Shown piece after piece: positions 27,505 through 36,684 of a DNA stretch of 64,000 bases. The position numbers were made by a program, and so were the translations under genes. Numbering within the stretch: the stretch's first letter is position 1; every line of letters starts with the position of its first letter. Source of the DNA: JAJCYL01 sp040222875 (lineage in GTDB: Bacteria > Bacteroidota > Bacteroidia > Cytophagales > Cyclobacteriaceae); NCBI GenBank assembly GCA_040222875.1, contig JAVKCG010000039.1:108098-172097 (forward strand), in the 5' to 3' direction. A model generated the notes under the pieces. It made no database searches. It was not told the origin of the DNA and saw only the letters and a list, made by a program, of their open reading frames with translations.

Positions 27505-27509
27505 CAACT

Positions 27510-28310
27510 CTACTTCTTAGAAAAAACCTCTGCCCTGCCGCCATCAAAAACGAGGGTGTACTCTCCTGGGCGCAGAAAGCGTATGGGGATTTCTTTGCCT
27601 TCACCCTGCACAACTGTGTTGCCCTTGGCATTCTGGATTTCGTATTCGGTGACGGCTGAAAAGATCATCCGGTTGGAGGCAATGTGAAAAGTAATTGGCT
27701 CTTTATAGTAGGTGTATTCTACTTCCTCGGAGTAGAGGTAACGACCGGATGGCAGTGAGTACTTGATGCGGAATTTATTGGGGCCTGCCATCAATGAAGG
27801 CGGGTATTCATAAGATGCACCATCAAATTGCCCTTTTGATTCTACCTGGGCCACTTCCTGCCAATAGTCATAGTTAAGTTGCTCCACAGTATATACACCC
27901 TCAATTTGATCACCTTTTGTTTCCCAATAGAGTGTAGTGTCGTTTAATAACAGCTTGATGTACTTGAAATTGCTATGATAATTGATGGCAAGGGGGTTCA
28001 CGATTTTAGGCTGACATTGGGCCATGTGGCGAACATCAATGGAAACGGGGGAAAACATTGAAACACCCTCAAAATTTATCTTGAGTGCTGAAAGCCGGTA
28101 GTTGAGGTTTAGCTTTTTCTTATTAACCGCGATGTAATCAATGCAAAACTTCTCCTGCTGATTGTAATAAGGGTTTTGCACATAAAGGCTGTTGCCCTGG
28201 TAAACGCCTGTCATCCGCATGTCAACATAATAGACACTATCTGCCTTTTTTTGAGCAGTAAGGAGAGCCGGAAATAAGGCTAATAATACGATCGTTAAAA
28301 TTCGCCACAT
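27510..28310 (-). CDS. Secreted protein of unknown function
   Basis: This 266-residue protein has a signal peptide (MWRILTIVLLALFPALLTAQ) and a beta-rich body with many Tyr and paired aromatic residues (YYVDMRMTGVYQGN, YYNQQEKFCIDYIAVNKK). The C-terminus looks like a small extension domain (RFLRPGEYTLVFDGGRAEVF). There is no T9SS sorting tail and no lipobox, so it is probably periplasmic. I do not recognise a family. It is upstream of, and reads towards, the GxxExxY unit. The gap of 73 bp to the permease gene at 28384 would allow co-transcription with it. Confidence 0.75.
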   Translation of the reverse strand: MWRILTIVLLALFPALLTAQKKADSVYYVDMRMTGVYQGNSLYVQNPYYNQQEKFCIDYIAVNKKKLNLNYRLSALKINFEGVSMFSPVSIDVRHMAQCQPKIVNPLAINYHSNFKYIKLLLNDTTLYWETKGDQIEGVYTVEQLNYDYWQEVAQVESKGQFDGASYEYPPSLMAGPNKFRIKYSLPSGRYLYSEEVEYTYYKEPITFHIASNRMIFSAVTEYEIQNAKGNTVVQGEGKEIPIRFLRPGEYTLVFDGGRAEVFSKK

Positions 28311-28383
28311 GAATCAGGCCTTAAAATGTGACATTTAAGCGGATTATTTATAATCTAAGTTACAAAGATTTGTTCTGATGAGC

Positions 28384-29619
28384 TTATTCATATCTCAGCG
28401 ATTCTATCGGATCAAGCCTTGACGCCTTATGAGCCGGTATGTACCCAGACATGATGCCCACAAACATCCCAACCAACAACCCTATTAAAATCCATAACCA
28501 CGGAATTATGAAACCACCTGAACTCAATAAAATACTGATCAGGTTACCGATGAGAATCCCCATTAAAACGCCACAGATTCCTCCCAATTGCGTGATTACC
28601 AGGGCTTCAATTAGAAATTGTTGCCGAATTTTAGCCGGTGTAGCACCAAGAGCCTTTCTGACCCCGATTTCCCGGGTTCGTTCAGTTACCGACACCAGCA
28701 TAATATTCATGAGGCCGATAGATGCCCCGAGTAAGGTTATAAACCCAATTGTAAATCCACCAATTCTCAAATAACCAGTGATGTCTTCCAGTTTCTCGCC
28801 AAGTGTTTGGCTTTTCACTACCTCAAAAGACTCAACCTGCCCCACTGGGTCACGCCTCACTTTTCGCATAATGCCCATCGCTTCGCTCATGGCCCTGTCA
28901 ATCTGAAGCGGATCGTTCATAGCTACGGTGATATCGTACCTCAAATCCCGGTTTCCGGCATATTTTCTGGCAGATTCAATGGGGATAAGGATTACCCGAT
29001 CTGCTCCATGAGCCCCTCCTACTCCACCCTGCTCTTCAAGTACGCCAACCACCCTGAACTTTCCTCCAACAAATGTCAGGTCGCGGTTTATAGGGTTTTG
29101 GCTGCCAAAAAGTGACTCGTAAACCTCATAACCCAAAATCGCCACGTTGGTGCCACCCTCCACTTCAACGGGGCTGAAATTTCTGCCCATTTCCAGAGAA
29201 TAGCCCTCCACCAAAAGATAGTTAGCATCAGTTCCTCTAACTGTAATATTAGGGTTGGTAACTATTGACCGGTATTTGACTTCTGCTATCCCTGTGAGCC
29301 AGGTATTAACACTTGGTGTTGAAGGAAATGTATAATTATTTAAAAATTGCCTGACCTCCCGATAATTGATTGGTGGGTACTGTTTCTCTGTCACCCCGCC
29401 CCTTCTTCGGTTTCTTGAGTTTTTGGAGCGAACATCAAAAGTGTTAGCTCCCAAATCGTTAAAGCTGCTGTCCACTGATGCCTGAATTCCGTCAATAGCT
29501 GTTAGAATACCTACCAGTGATGTAATTCCTATGGCAATAATGAGTGCTGTAAGAACTGTTCGGAGTTTATTCCCGTTAATGGATTTTAACCCTTCCAGAA
29601 TATTTTCCCTGACATTCAT
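28384..29619 (-). CDS. MacB-type ABC transporter permease
   Basis: This 411-residue protein has the four-TM MacB layout: N-terminal TM (LRTVLTALIIAIGITSLVGIL), a periplasmic MacB-PCD domain, then three TM helices from about residue 290. The first of these is followed by VSVTERTREIGVRKALGATPAKIRQQF, the typical coupling helix. Its ATPase is not in the window. Likely forms a homodimer with an ATPase encoded elsewhere; substrate unknown (lipoprotein, peptide or antibiotic in relatives). Confidence 0.9.
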   Translation of the reverse strand: MNVRENILEGLKSINGNKLRTVLTALIIAIGITSLVGILTAIDGIQASVDSSFNDLGANTFDVRSKNSRNRRRGGVTEKQYPPINYREVRQFLNNYTFPSTPSVNTWLTGIAEVKYRSIVTNPNITVRGTDANYLLVEGYSLEMGRNFSPVEVEGGTNVAILGYEVYESLFGSQNPINRDLTFVGGKFRVVGVLEEQGGVGGAHGADRVILIPIESARKYAGNRDLRYDITVAMNDPLQIDRAMSEAMGIMRKVRRDPVGQVESFEVVKSQTLGEKLEDITGYLRIGGFTIGFITLLGASIGLMNIMLVSVTERTREIGVRKALGATPAKIRQQFLIEALVITQLGGICGVLMGILIGNLISILLSSGGFIIPWLWILIGLLVGMFVGIMSGYIPAHKASRLDPIESLRYE

Positions 29620-29723
29620 ATTATAAAGGCGATTCTGTAGCGGTTAAGTTTCAAATGGGATAATCGGCATCAAATTACAATTAAAATACAATTAACTTTC
29701 AATTTCGATTTTAAGCAAATAAG

Positions 29724-30989
29724 GTGGTAATGAAGCGTCTTCTGGTTTTTTCTTTATTAATTCTAACGGCATTAACTGCGAGGTCGTCCTACATTTTAGT
29801 TAATATGGATGAAACGCAGTCCAACCACCTAAAGGCCTATGGCATAGCTTATTGGATTTTAACCCAGGAGGTAGAGGTTGACTGGTTACTAAATTACCGG
29901 GGTGGAAGTTTCATGGTGAAATACCATCAGCGGTTTGAAAATGAGTGTATCATCCGTGGGGTTTCTTATGAGGTGATCTCAGATGCTAACGCCAACAGCA
30001 TTCTGGAAACTATCGCTAGTCCATCCTCTAACATGGACGTAATGAAGCTGGAGAAATTCCCCAAAATAGCAGTCTACTCCCCTAAAAGTAAGCAGCCATG
30101 GGATGATGCAGTGACCCTAGTACTGTCTTATGCGGAAATACCTTATGACGTCGTTTTTGACGATGAAGTGATGTATGATGAGCTTCCAAAGTATGATTGG
30201 CTGCACCTTCATCATGAAGATTTCACCGGCCAATACGGCAAGTTTTACAGGATGTACCAAAACATGCCGTGGTACATTGAGCAACAACGGGAATATGAGG
30301 AATCAGCAAGGAAGCATGGGTTCAACAAAGTATCGCAGCTAAAACTTTCAGTTGTAAACCGCATCAAAGCCTATGTGGTAAGTGGTGGATTTTTGTTTGC
30401 CATGTGCTCAGCTACAGATACTTATGATATCACATTAGCCGGGGAAGGCATCGACATGATCGACAGGATGTACGATGGTGACCCTCCCGACCCAAGAGCT
30501 CAACAGAAGCTGGATTTCCAAAAAACCTTTGCTTTTGAAAATTTCATCATTGAGCGCAACCCGTACATCTACGAGTTTTCGAATATTGATACACAACCTC
30601 AGGAAAGAGGCCTCACAGAAAGAAACGACTATTTCAACCTGTTTGAGTTCTCAGCGAAGTGGGATCCCATCCCAACCATGCTTACCCAAAACCATACAAA
30701 AATCATAAAGGGGTTTATGGGGCAAACCACCTCATTCAAAAAAAACCTGATTAAAAGTGATATTGTGATTATGGGTGAAAACCGTTCGATCAATGAGTCG
30801 AAATATATCCATGGGGTGATCGGTAAGGGCTTCTTTACATTTTATGGCGGCCATGACCCGGAGGATTATCAGCACCTCGTAGGTGAAGATCCCACCGATT
30901 TGAACCTCTACCCTAATAGCCCCGGTTATCGGCTTATCCTCAATAATATTCTATTTCCTGCTGCCAAAAAGAAAAAGCAGAAGACTTAG
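29724..30989 (+). CDS. Secreted protein, often labelled asparagine synthetase B in Bacteroidota
   Basis: This 421-residue protein has a signal peptide (LLVFSLLILTALTARSS) and then NMDETQSNHLKAYGIAYW and LLNYRGGSFMV. Relatives in Bacteroidota carry the automatic name asparagine synthetase B (recalled), but nothing here supports that. There is no N-terminal catalytic Cys and no SGGxDS pyrophosphatase loop. The centre (KIAVYSPKSKQPWDDAVTLVL, then GGFLFAMCSATDTY and FYGGHDPEDY) instead resembles a glutamine-amidotransferase-like alpha/beta fold, with a Cys in FAMCSA and nearby His. Substrate unknown. The start could be the second Met codon. Confidence 0.6.
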   Translation: MVMKRLLVFSLLILTALTARSSYILVNMDETQSNHLKAYGIAYWILTQEVEVDWLLNYRGGSFMVKYHQRFENECIIRGVSYEVISDANANSILETIASPSSNMDVMKLEKFPKIAVYSPKSKQPWDDAVTLVLSYAEIPYDVVFDDEVMYDELPKYDWLHLHHEDFTGQYGKFYRMYQNMPWYIEQQREYEESARKHGFNKVSQLKLSVVNRIKAYVVSGGFLFAMCSATDTYDITLAGEGIDMIDRMYDGDPPDPRAQQKLDFQKTFAFENFIIERNPYIYEFSNIDTQPQERGLTERNDYFNLFEFSAKWDPIPTMLTQNHTKIIKGFMGQTTSFKKNLIKSDIVIMGENRSINESKYIHGVIGKGFFTFYGGHDPEDYQHLVGEDPTDLNLYPNSPGYRLILNNILFPAAKKKKQKT

Positions 30990-31089
30990 TCTCTATCACC
31001 TCGTTTGGGGTAGAGCACTTAATTTACCTCAAGGCTGTTCTTACCTCACCATTCCCTGCAAATAAGTGCCAGTCGTGAATCATAAATGC

Positions 31090-31108
31090 CACTAATCACG
31101 ATTTAGTG
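31090..31108. repeat. Small palindrome in intergenic region
   Basis: CACTAA and TTAGTG form a 6-bp stem with a 7-nt loop, in a 158-bp gap before the DUF2911 gene. It resembles scattered CACTAATCACGA-type repeats but only one copy is visible here. Confidence 0.3.
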
Positions 31109-31147
31109 CCTATTCATTCAATTTTTTTAACCTAAACCCGATCCAAG

Positions 31148-32299
31148 ATGAAATTGAATCTACTCAAGGCTGCCTGTTTGTCGGTGGCTTGTTTCGTTAG
31201 TGCCCAGGTAGTTGGGCAAACTGTAACCACTCCTCCCGGAGGTGGAAATCAAAGAAGCATCGTAACCCAATACATTGGTTCACTTGTCACAGTGTCTATT
31301 GACTACAACAGCCCCGATGTTCACGCACCAAATGGTGATGACCGAAGAGGACAAATTTGGGGACAATTGGTGCCTTATGGTATGACCAACCTTGGCTTTG
31401 GTCCGGCAACAGAATCGCCATGGAGGGCAGGCGCAAATCAAAATACAGTTTTCACTGTATCGCATGATGTACAAGTTCAGGGTAAAGACCTTAAGGCAGG
31501 CGCTTATGGACTTCATGTTATTGTTGAAGAGACCGGTCCATGGACGATTATCTTCTCGAATAACAGTACTGCCTGGGGCAGTTTTTTTTATGATCCAACC
31601 CAGGATGCACTCAGGGTTGAGGCAACCCCCGAAGATGGTGACTATACAGAATGGCTGACTTACGAATTTGTTGATCGTCAGCCTGAGCAAACTACGGTTG
31701 CATTAAAGTGGGAGGAGAAGATGTTGCCTTTCACAATTTCAATACCGAATGCCACTGATATGTATGTGGCCAATATGCGTAATGAGCTCCAGAATGTAGC
31801 TGGTTTTAACTGGCAAGGATGGGCCGCCGCCGCTAACTACTGTGCCACCAACAACGTCAATCTTGAGGAAGCACTGACATGGGCCGATAATGGTATTTCA
31901 GCCCCTTTTATTGGGCAACAAAATTGGGCTACTCTTTCTGCGAAAGCAGCAGTATTGAATGCCCTCGAAAGAACAGATGAAGCTATAGCTGTTATGGACA
32001 TGGCAGTTAATGACCCTACCGCTACACCTTTTGCGGTTCATGCTTATGGCCGTCGATTAATAACCCAAGGTCAAAAAGAAAAAGCACTTGAAATATTTAA
32101 GCTTAATCAAAAAAATAATGATGGTGCATGGCCAACCAATTATGGCCTGGCAAGGGGCTACTCGGCCGTTGGAGATTTCAAGAATGCGCTTAAGTATTTG
32201 AAAATGGCGAAAGACAATGTGCCGGCAAATGATACTGTCAACCCTCCAATAATTGAAGCCAATATTAAAAAATTGGAAAACAAGGAAGATATTAACTAA
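31148..32299 (+). CDS. DUF2911 domain protein with C-terminal TPR-like repeats
   Basis: This 383-residue protein has a signal peptide (cleavage near VVGQ) and then the DUF2911 domain at about residues 35-185 (VSIDYNSPDVHAPNGDDRRG, TNLGFGPATESPWRAGANQ, LKAGAYGLHVI). The remaining part has tetratricopeptide-like helical pairs (AVLNALERTDEAIAVMDMAV, EKALEIFKLNQKN). DUF2911 has no assigned function; these proteins are abundant in Bacteroidota envelopes. It is followed by a strong terminator, so it is a single-gene unit. Confidence 0.88.
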   Translation: MKLNLLKAACLSVACFVSAQVVGQTVTTPPGGGNQRSIVTQYIGSLVTVSIDYNSPDVHAPNGDDRRGQIWGQLVPYGMTNLGFGPATESPWRAGANQNTVFTVSHDVQVQGKDLKAGAYGLHVIVEETGPWTIIFSNNSTAWGSFFYDPTQDALRVEATPEDGDYTEWLTYEFVDRQPEQTTVALKWEEKMLPFTISIPNATDMYVANMRNELQNVAGFNWQGWAAAANYCATNNVNLEEALTWADNGISAPFIGQQNWATLSAKAAVLNALERTDEAIAVMDMAVNDPTATPFAVHAYGRRLITQGQKEKALEIFKLNQKNNDGAWPTNYGLARGYSAVGDFKNALKYLKMAKDNVPANDTVNPPIIEANIKKLENKEDIN

Positions 32300-32400
32300 T
32301 GCCAATTTTCATTCTTTCAACGAAACTGTGTTCAAAATCTAATTTTGTAAAAATGACATGAAAGATTAGTTTTGACATGCTTAATAGTTCGTTGATTGAA

Positions 32401-32436
32401 AGAGCTCCCTACGTCGTCAGGGAGCTTTTTCTTTTT
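32401..32436 (+). terminator. Intrinsic terminator after DUF2911 gene
   Basis: AGCTCCCT and AGGGAGCT form a perfect stem with an 8-nt loop and a TTTTTCTTTTT tail, about 100 bp after the stop. Confidence 0.85.
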
Positions 32437-32585
32437 AGTACCTATTGAATCATTAGAGCCTATTGAATCATTTCAGTTTCATTAGCAAAATTCAATCAGT
32501 GTTAAAGATTTCTAAATACTCACAAACGGTTATGGATTTGAAACAATACTTCTGAAATTTGTTCGTCTAAGAGTTAAATCAGATT

Positions 32586-33668
32586 ATGATGAAAAATATA
32601 GCAGTAACATTTTTAGCGCTAGTTTTTAGCTTAACAGCATTCTCTCAAGCCAAGCCTCAATTAAAGTTCGATGAAGATACCCACGATTTTGGTGAGATAA
32701 TGGAGGAAAATGGGCCAGTTGATTACAAATTTGAGTTCACTAACCTTGGCACAGCCCCACTCATCATTAATAACGTTAAGGCGTCTTGTGGCTGCACTAC
32801 TCCGGGCTGGACAAGAGAACCTGTAATGCCAGGTAAGAGAGGATACATCGAAGCAAGGTATAACCCGCTAAACCGTCCTGGTTCATTTAGAAAATCACTC
32901 ACTATTTACTCAAATGCTGAAGGTGGAAGCTCTCAGGTCTACATTCAAGGAAGGGTTACCCCAAAACCAAAGTCATTGGCCGAAACACTGCCGACCAAAA
33001 TTGGTAACCTTAAAATGAGGACTTCAACTTTAAATATTGGTAACATCACCAACAATGCCGAAGTTGTGAAATCATTTGACATTTACAACGATGGTGACAC
33101 ACCCATCAATGTAAGTTCAGTAGAAACTCCTGACTTTATAAGCGCCTCGTTCGAACCAGCATCAATCGCCCCGGCTTCAGCTGGTAAACTGGTTGTGAAA
33201 TATGACCCTGTTAAAAAAGGCGAACTAGGTTATGTGCGGGATTATTTCACTGTTACTACAAATGAAACCAATGCCCCCGTTAAGAAACTAAGCGCTGTCG
33301 CCACAATCAGAGAGCATTTTAATCTATCAGCAACAGAATTAGCCACTGCGCCCAAATTAAAGTTTGAAAAAACAATCATCGAGTTCGGTAACACCAAATC
33401 AGGAGAACCCGTAAATGCTGAATTTACTTTTGTTAATCAAGGTAAGGATGACCTGAATATTCGAGAAATAAAAACAAACTGCGATTGCACTAAAGCCGAA
33501 ATTGACAGCAAGAATCTGAAGCCCGGCGAGTCCGGAAAAGTATTTGTGACTTTTAATACCGATGGCCGCAAAGGTGTACAGCATCAACAAATTACAGTAT
33601 TCTCTAATGACCCCAAAGGATCAATGCAAATGATCGCTTTGCGAGGCACAGTTGAAGAGAGCGAATGA
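32586..33668 (+). CDS. Secreted protein with two DUF1573 domains
   Basis: This 360-residue protein has a signal peptide (cleavage near AFSQ). Two DUF1573 domains are visible, at about residues 25-120 and 260-355. Each carries the family signature: FDEDTHDFGEI, then KASCGCTTPGW in the first, and FEKTIIEFGNT, then KTNCDCTKAE in the second. An Ig-like middle domain joins them. DUF1573 proteins have an ASH/MSP-like immunoglobulin fold; the CxC pair could bind metal or form a disulfide. The function is unknown. Single-gene unit with its own terminator. Confidence 0.9.
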   Translation: MMKNIAVTFLALVFSLTAFSQAKPQLKFDEDTHDFGEIMEENGPVDYKFEFTNLGTAPLIINNVKASCGCTTPGWTREPVMPGKRGYIEARYNPLNRPGSFRKSLTIYSNAEGGSSQVYIQGRVTPKPKSLAETLPTKIGNLKMRTSTLNIGNITNNAEVVKSFDIYNDGDTPINVSSVETPDFISASFEPASIAPASAGKLVVKYDPVKKGELGYVRDYFTVTTNETNAPVKKLSAVATIREHFNLSATELATAPKLKFEKTIIEFGNTKSGEPVNAEFTFVNQGKDDLNIREIKTNCDCTKAEIDSKNLKPGESGKVFVTFNTDGRKGVQHQQITVFSNDPKGSMQMIALRGTVEESE

Positions 33669-33687
33669 GATAATCGAAATTCAATCC

Positions 33688-33718
33688 GGCCGTTTTGGGT
33701 ACCCGAAACGGCTTTTTT
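33688..33718 (+). terminator. Intrinsic terminator after DUF1573 gene
   Basis: GCCGTTTTGGGT pairs with ACCCGAAACGGC, followed by TTTTTT. This is a strong hairpin 20 bp after the stop. Confidence 0.9.
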
Positions 33719-33826
33719 CGTTCTAATAGTTTCGGTTAATTGATTGTATACTGACAACACAACCTGAATTCAATTTCCAAAAATTACGTCAGCTATTAGT
33801 TTAGGGATTTTAAAAACAATCCTTTC

Positions 33827-34573
33827 ATGCGGTCTTTTTTACTATGTTCAATAGCCCTAACATTTCTTTCAGCTCAAAGTCAAGATTTTGAAAGTTTTGC
33901 AGTCGTTGAGTTGTTCACATCTCAAGGATGTTCAAGTTGTCCGAGGGCAGATCAGAACCTCTCTGAACTGATAAAGACATCGGAGAAAAATGGTGACAAC
34001 GTGATGGCGCTATCATTTCACGTTGATTACTGGGATCGGCTGGGCTGGAAAGATCCATATAGTTCTGCTCAATTTACAGAACGGCAGAAAAAATATGCCT
34101 CCACACTGCGCAGTAGTAATATTTATACTCCGCAAATGATCGTGAATGGCAAAGTTGAGTTTGTAGGAAGTCAACAATCGAAGCTGGAAACTGAAGTGAA
34201 AAAAGCATTAAATCATGCCCCTGAAACAGCCTTAAAGCTTGTTGAAACCGAATTAAAACAAGGGAACCTCCGCGTTAAATATGAAGTTGTTGGTAAAGTT
34301 GGTACTAAACTAAAGCTAAACTTAGCAATAGTGCAAAAGGATATTGAGACGGCTGTTCCGAAAGGCGAAAACCGTGGACGAACGTTGAGGCATGATAATG
34401 TAGTGAGAGCCTTTCAATCAATTCCTATCAATAAAGCAGGATTGATCAGCCTGAGCATCGAGGTTCTTGAAGGAATCGATTTTACTAATTCTTCACTCAT
34501 CGGGTATGTCCAGGAAGGAAGCCACGAATCTGTTATTGCTGCAAACAATGCTCCGTTGTCCGGATTAAAATAA
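33827..34573 (+). CDS. DUF1223 thioredoxin-fold protein
   Basis: This 248-residue protein has a signal peptide (cleavage near LSAQ) and then VVELFTSQGCSSCPRADQNL, which is the DUF1223 start with a thioredoxin-like CSSC motif. It continues with LSFHVDYWDRLGWKDPYSS and TPQMIVNGK, also typical. It is probably a periplasmic redox-active or thioredoxin-fold protein; the substrate is unknown. The C-terminal 100 residues are beta-rich and belong to the family. Confidence 0.9.
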   Translation: MRSFLLCSIALTFLSAQSQDFESFAVVELFTSQGCSSCPRADQNLSELIKTSEKNGDNVMALSFHVDYWDRLGWKDPYSSAQFTERQKKYASTLRSSNIYTPQMIVNGKVEFVGSQQSKLETEVKKALNHAPETALKLVETELKQGNLRVKYEVVGKVGTKLKLNLAIVQKDIETAVPKGENRGRTLRHDNVVRAFQSIPINKAGLISLSIEVLEGIDFTNSSLIGYVQEGSHESVIAANNAPLSGLK

Positions 34574-34699
34574 TGTAGTTCCAGGTGGCTGCATTGATTT
34601 TGAAAGTCAAAAAGACCCTATAAACTTTTTGCAGCCCCTCATTGTAATCTTGAGATAAGCAATAACTCCCTTTTATGTAGTTTAGGGCAAAAAAAGGCC

Positions 34700-34957
34700 A
34701 TGCCCAATAATTCCCGTAATGCCTATTGGAGGCGCAATATTCAGTATGTTACTGTTCTTCTCTCGATATGGTTTTTAGTCTCTTATGTCTTCGGCATTCT
34801 TTTGGTCAATGAATTGAATACAATCCAAATAGGGGGCTTTAAGCTGGGGTTTTGGTTTGCTCAGCAAGGTTCCATTTATGTGTTTGTTGTTTTAATATTC
34901 ATTTATGTGCGGCTCATGAATAAGCTGGATCAGGAATTTGATGTAGACGAAAAGTAG
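34700..34957 (+). CDS. DUF4212 small subunit of sodium/solute symporter
   Basis: This 85-residue protein has two TM helices and the DUF4212 signature (AYWRRNIQYVTVLLSIWFLV, then LGFWFAQQGSIYVFVVLIF). DUF4212 proteins are encoded next to an acetate-type sodium:solute symporter and are taken to be its small subunit. Here the symporter gene starts 8 bp after its stop, which fits. Confidence 0.92.
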   Translation: MPNNSRNAYWRRNIQYVTVLLSIWFLVSYVFGILLVNELNTIQIGGFKLGFWFAQQGSIYVFVVLIFIYVRLMNKLDQEFDVDEK

Positions 34958-34964
34958 CGAGACG

Positions 34965-36629
34965 ATGGATGTTCAAACACTTACCTATATTATCGTCGGT
35001 ATCACTTTTGCCATTTACATCGGCATAGCCATTTGGTCTAAAGCAGGAAGTACGAGTGAATTTTATGTAGCCGGGGGGCATGTACCTCCGATGGCCAACG
35101 GTATGGCAACCGCGGCCGATTGGATGTCTGCTGCATCATTTATTTCAATGGCGGGACTCATTTCATTTATGGGGTATGATGGCGCCGTGTACCTGATGGG
35201 TTGGACTGGCGGCTATGTCCTCCTGGCGTTATTGTTAGCTCCTTACCTTAGAAAGTTTGGCAAATTCACAGTTCCAGACTTTGTTGGCGACAGGTACTAT
35301 TCTAATACAGCCAGGACAGTAGCAGTTTTCTGCGCCATCTTCGTTTCGTTCACCTATGTGTCAGGGCAAATGCGGGGTGTGGGTGTAGTATTTTCCCGCT
35401 TTTTGGAAGTTGATGTAACCTCTGGCGTTATCATCGGCATGATTATCGTTTTTTTCTACGCAGTTATGGGTGGTATGAAAGGGATCACCTATACCCAGGT
35501 GGCCCAATATTGCATCTTAATTTTTGCTTATCTGGTTCCAGCCATTTTCATTTCCATTCTAATGACTGGAAACCCCATACCACAATTTGGTTTTGGTGGT
35601 GAAACTTCGGATGGGGTGTATCTCCTCGATAAGCTTGATGGCCTGCATGAGGAGCTGGGTTTTGCAGCTTACACTGCCCCAAAGAAAAGCCTGATCGATA
35701 TTTTCTTTATCACTGCCGCCCTAATGGTGGGTACTGCAGGGTTACCTCATGTTATTGTACGATTTTTCACCGTTCCAAAAGTGAAAGACGCAAGGGTTTC
35801 GGCTGGTTATGCGCTGGTTTTTATTGCTATCTTATACACATCAGCTCCGGCAATCGCCGCTTTTGCAAGAACCAACCTAATTAATACCGTATCAAATCAG
35901 GAATACAGCGACATGCCAGACTGGTTTGGCAAATGGGAACAAACAGGTTTAATCTCCTTTGAGGATAAAAATGCCGATGGGAAAATCCAATATGTGGCCG
36001 ACCCCAACAGCAATGAACTAACTATCGATCGTGACATTATGGTGTTGGCAAACCCTGAAATTGCGCAGCTGCCAAATTGGGTGATCGCCCTGGTTGCTGC
36101 CGGAGGGTTAGCGGCGGCGCTATCTACTGCTGCGGGGTTGTTGTTGGTAATTTCAACCTCAGTTTCACATGACCTTATAAAAAAGCAGATTAACCCCAAT
36201 ATTTCAGATAAGGGAGAATTGTTGGCTGCAAGGATTTCAGCAGGTTTTGCAGTGATTATCGCAGGGATTTTTGGGATCTATCCACCGGGGTTTGTCGCTC
36301 AGGTTGTTGCTTTTGCTTTCGGTTTAGCAGCTTCCTCATTTTTTCCGGTGATCATCATGGGCATCTTTAGCAAACGTATAAATAAGGAGGGGGCAATTGC
36401 TGGAATGGTGATTGGCTTACTCTTCACATCCGCCTACATAATCTATTTTAAATTTATTAACCCAGAAATGAATTCACCAGCCAATTGGTGGTTCGGTATT
36501 TCCCCTGAAGGCATAGGAACCCTCGGAATGATCCTCAATTTTATTGTGTCAGGTGCAGTTTCTAAGTTTACCGCTCCACCCCCAAGTGATGTGCAAGAAA
36601 TGGTTGAAGGGATTAGGTATCCCCGATAG
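34965..36629 (+). CDS. Sodium:solute symporter family protein (acetate-permease-like)
   Basis: This 554-residue protein has about 13 TM helices and belongs to the SSS family. It shows TSEFYVAGGHVPPMANGMATAADWMSAASFI near the start, typical of the ActP-like branch, and GTAGLPHVIVRFFTVP in the middle. A soluble insert of about 60 residues with FEDKNADGKIQY lies in a loop and is family-typical in this branch. With its DUF4212 partner it probably imports acetate or another short organic acid with sodium. Substrate is inference. Confidence 0.9.
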   Translation: MDVQTLTYIIVGITFAIYIGIAIWSKAGSTSEFYVAGGHVPPMANGMATAADWMSAASFISMAGLISFMGYDGAVYLMGWTGGYVLLALLLAPYLRKFGKFTVPDFVGDRYYSNTARTVAVFCAIFVSFTYVSGQMRGVGVVFSRFLEVDVTSGVIIGMIIVFFYAVMGGMKGITYTQVAQYCILIFAYLVPAIFISILMTGNPIPQFGFGGETSDGVYLLDKLDGLHEELGFAAYTAPKKSLIDIFFITAALMVGTAGLPHVIVRFFTVPKVKDARVSAGYALVFIAILYTSAPAIAAFARTNLINTVSNQEYSDMPDWFGKWEQTGLISFEDKNADGKIQYVADPNSNELTIDRDIMVLANPEIAQLPNWVIALVAAGGLAAALSTAAGLLLVISTSVSHDLIKKQINPNISDKGELLAARISAGFAVIIAGIFGIYPPGFVAQVVAFAFGLAASSFFPVIIMGIFSKRINKEGAIAGMVIGLLFTSAYIIYFKFINPEMNSPANWWFGISPEGIGTLGMILNFIVSGAVSKFTAPPPSDVQEMVEGIRYPR

Positions 36630-36634
36630 GGCAT

Positions 36635-36662
36635 AAAAAAAGCCCTTAAAATCAAGGGCTTT
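36635..36662. terminator. Bidirectional terminator between symporter and cold-shock genes
   Basis: AAAGCCCTT and AAGGGCTTT form a stem with a 6-nt loop between two convergent genes. The leftward T run (complement of AAAAAA) is better, so it serves the cold-shock gene best. Confidence 0.8.
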
Positions 36663-36684
36663 GTTAGTATGTTAAAATGTTAGG

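Larger units (their letters stand above)
26878..27505. mobile_element. Putative GxxExxY unit with terminal inverted repeats and paired hairpins
   Basis: The 628-bp unit begins GTCTGAATCAGGATTT (26878-26893) and ends AAATCCTGATTCAGAC (27490-27505), perfect 16-bp inverted repeats. Inside are two related hairpins, 26879-26999 and 27381-27504, each about 120 bp, with 40-nt arms of repeated CAGGATT-like heptamers and similar loops. They flank one gene, for a GxxExxY protein. The gene's last codons lie inside the right arm of the first hairpin. No transposase is present and no clear target duplication is seen. The unit lies between tRNA-Glu and the stop of the gene at 27510. Mobility is inference. 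Confidence 0.5.

Noticed and set aside
26878..27505. CRISPR-like interpretation of the CAGGATT repeats
   Set aside because: The repeats are inverted, vary in length and carry a gene between them; there are no regular spacers or cas genes.
29724..30989. Calling the gene asnB
   Set aside because: It lacks the catalytic residues of asparagine synthetase and has a signal peptide.
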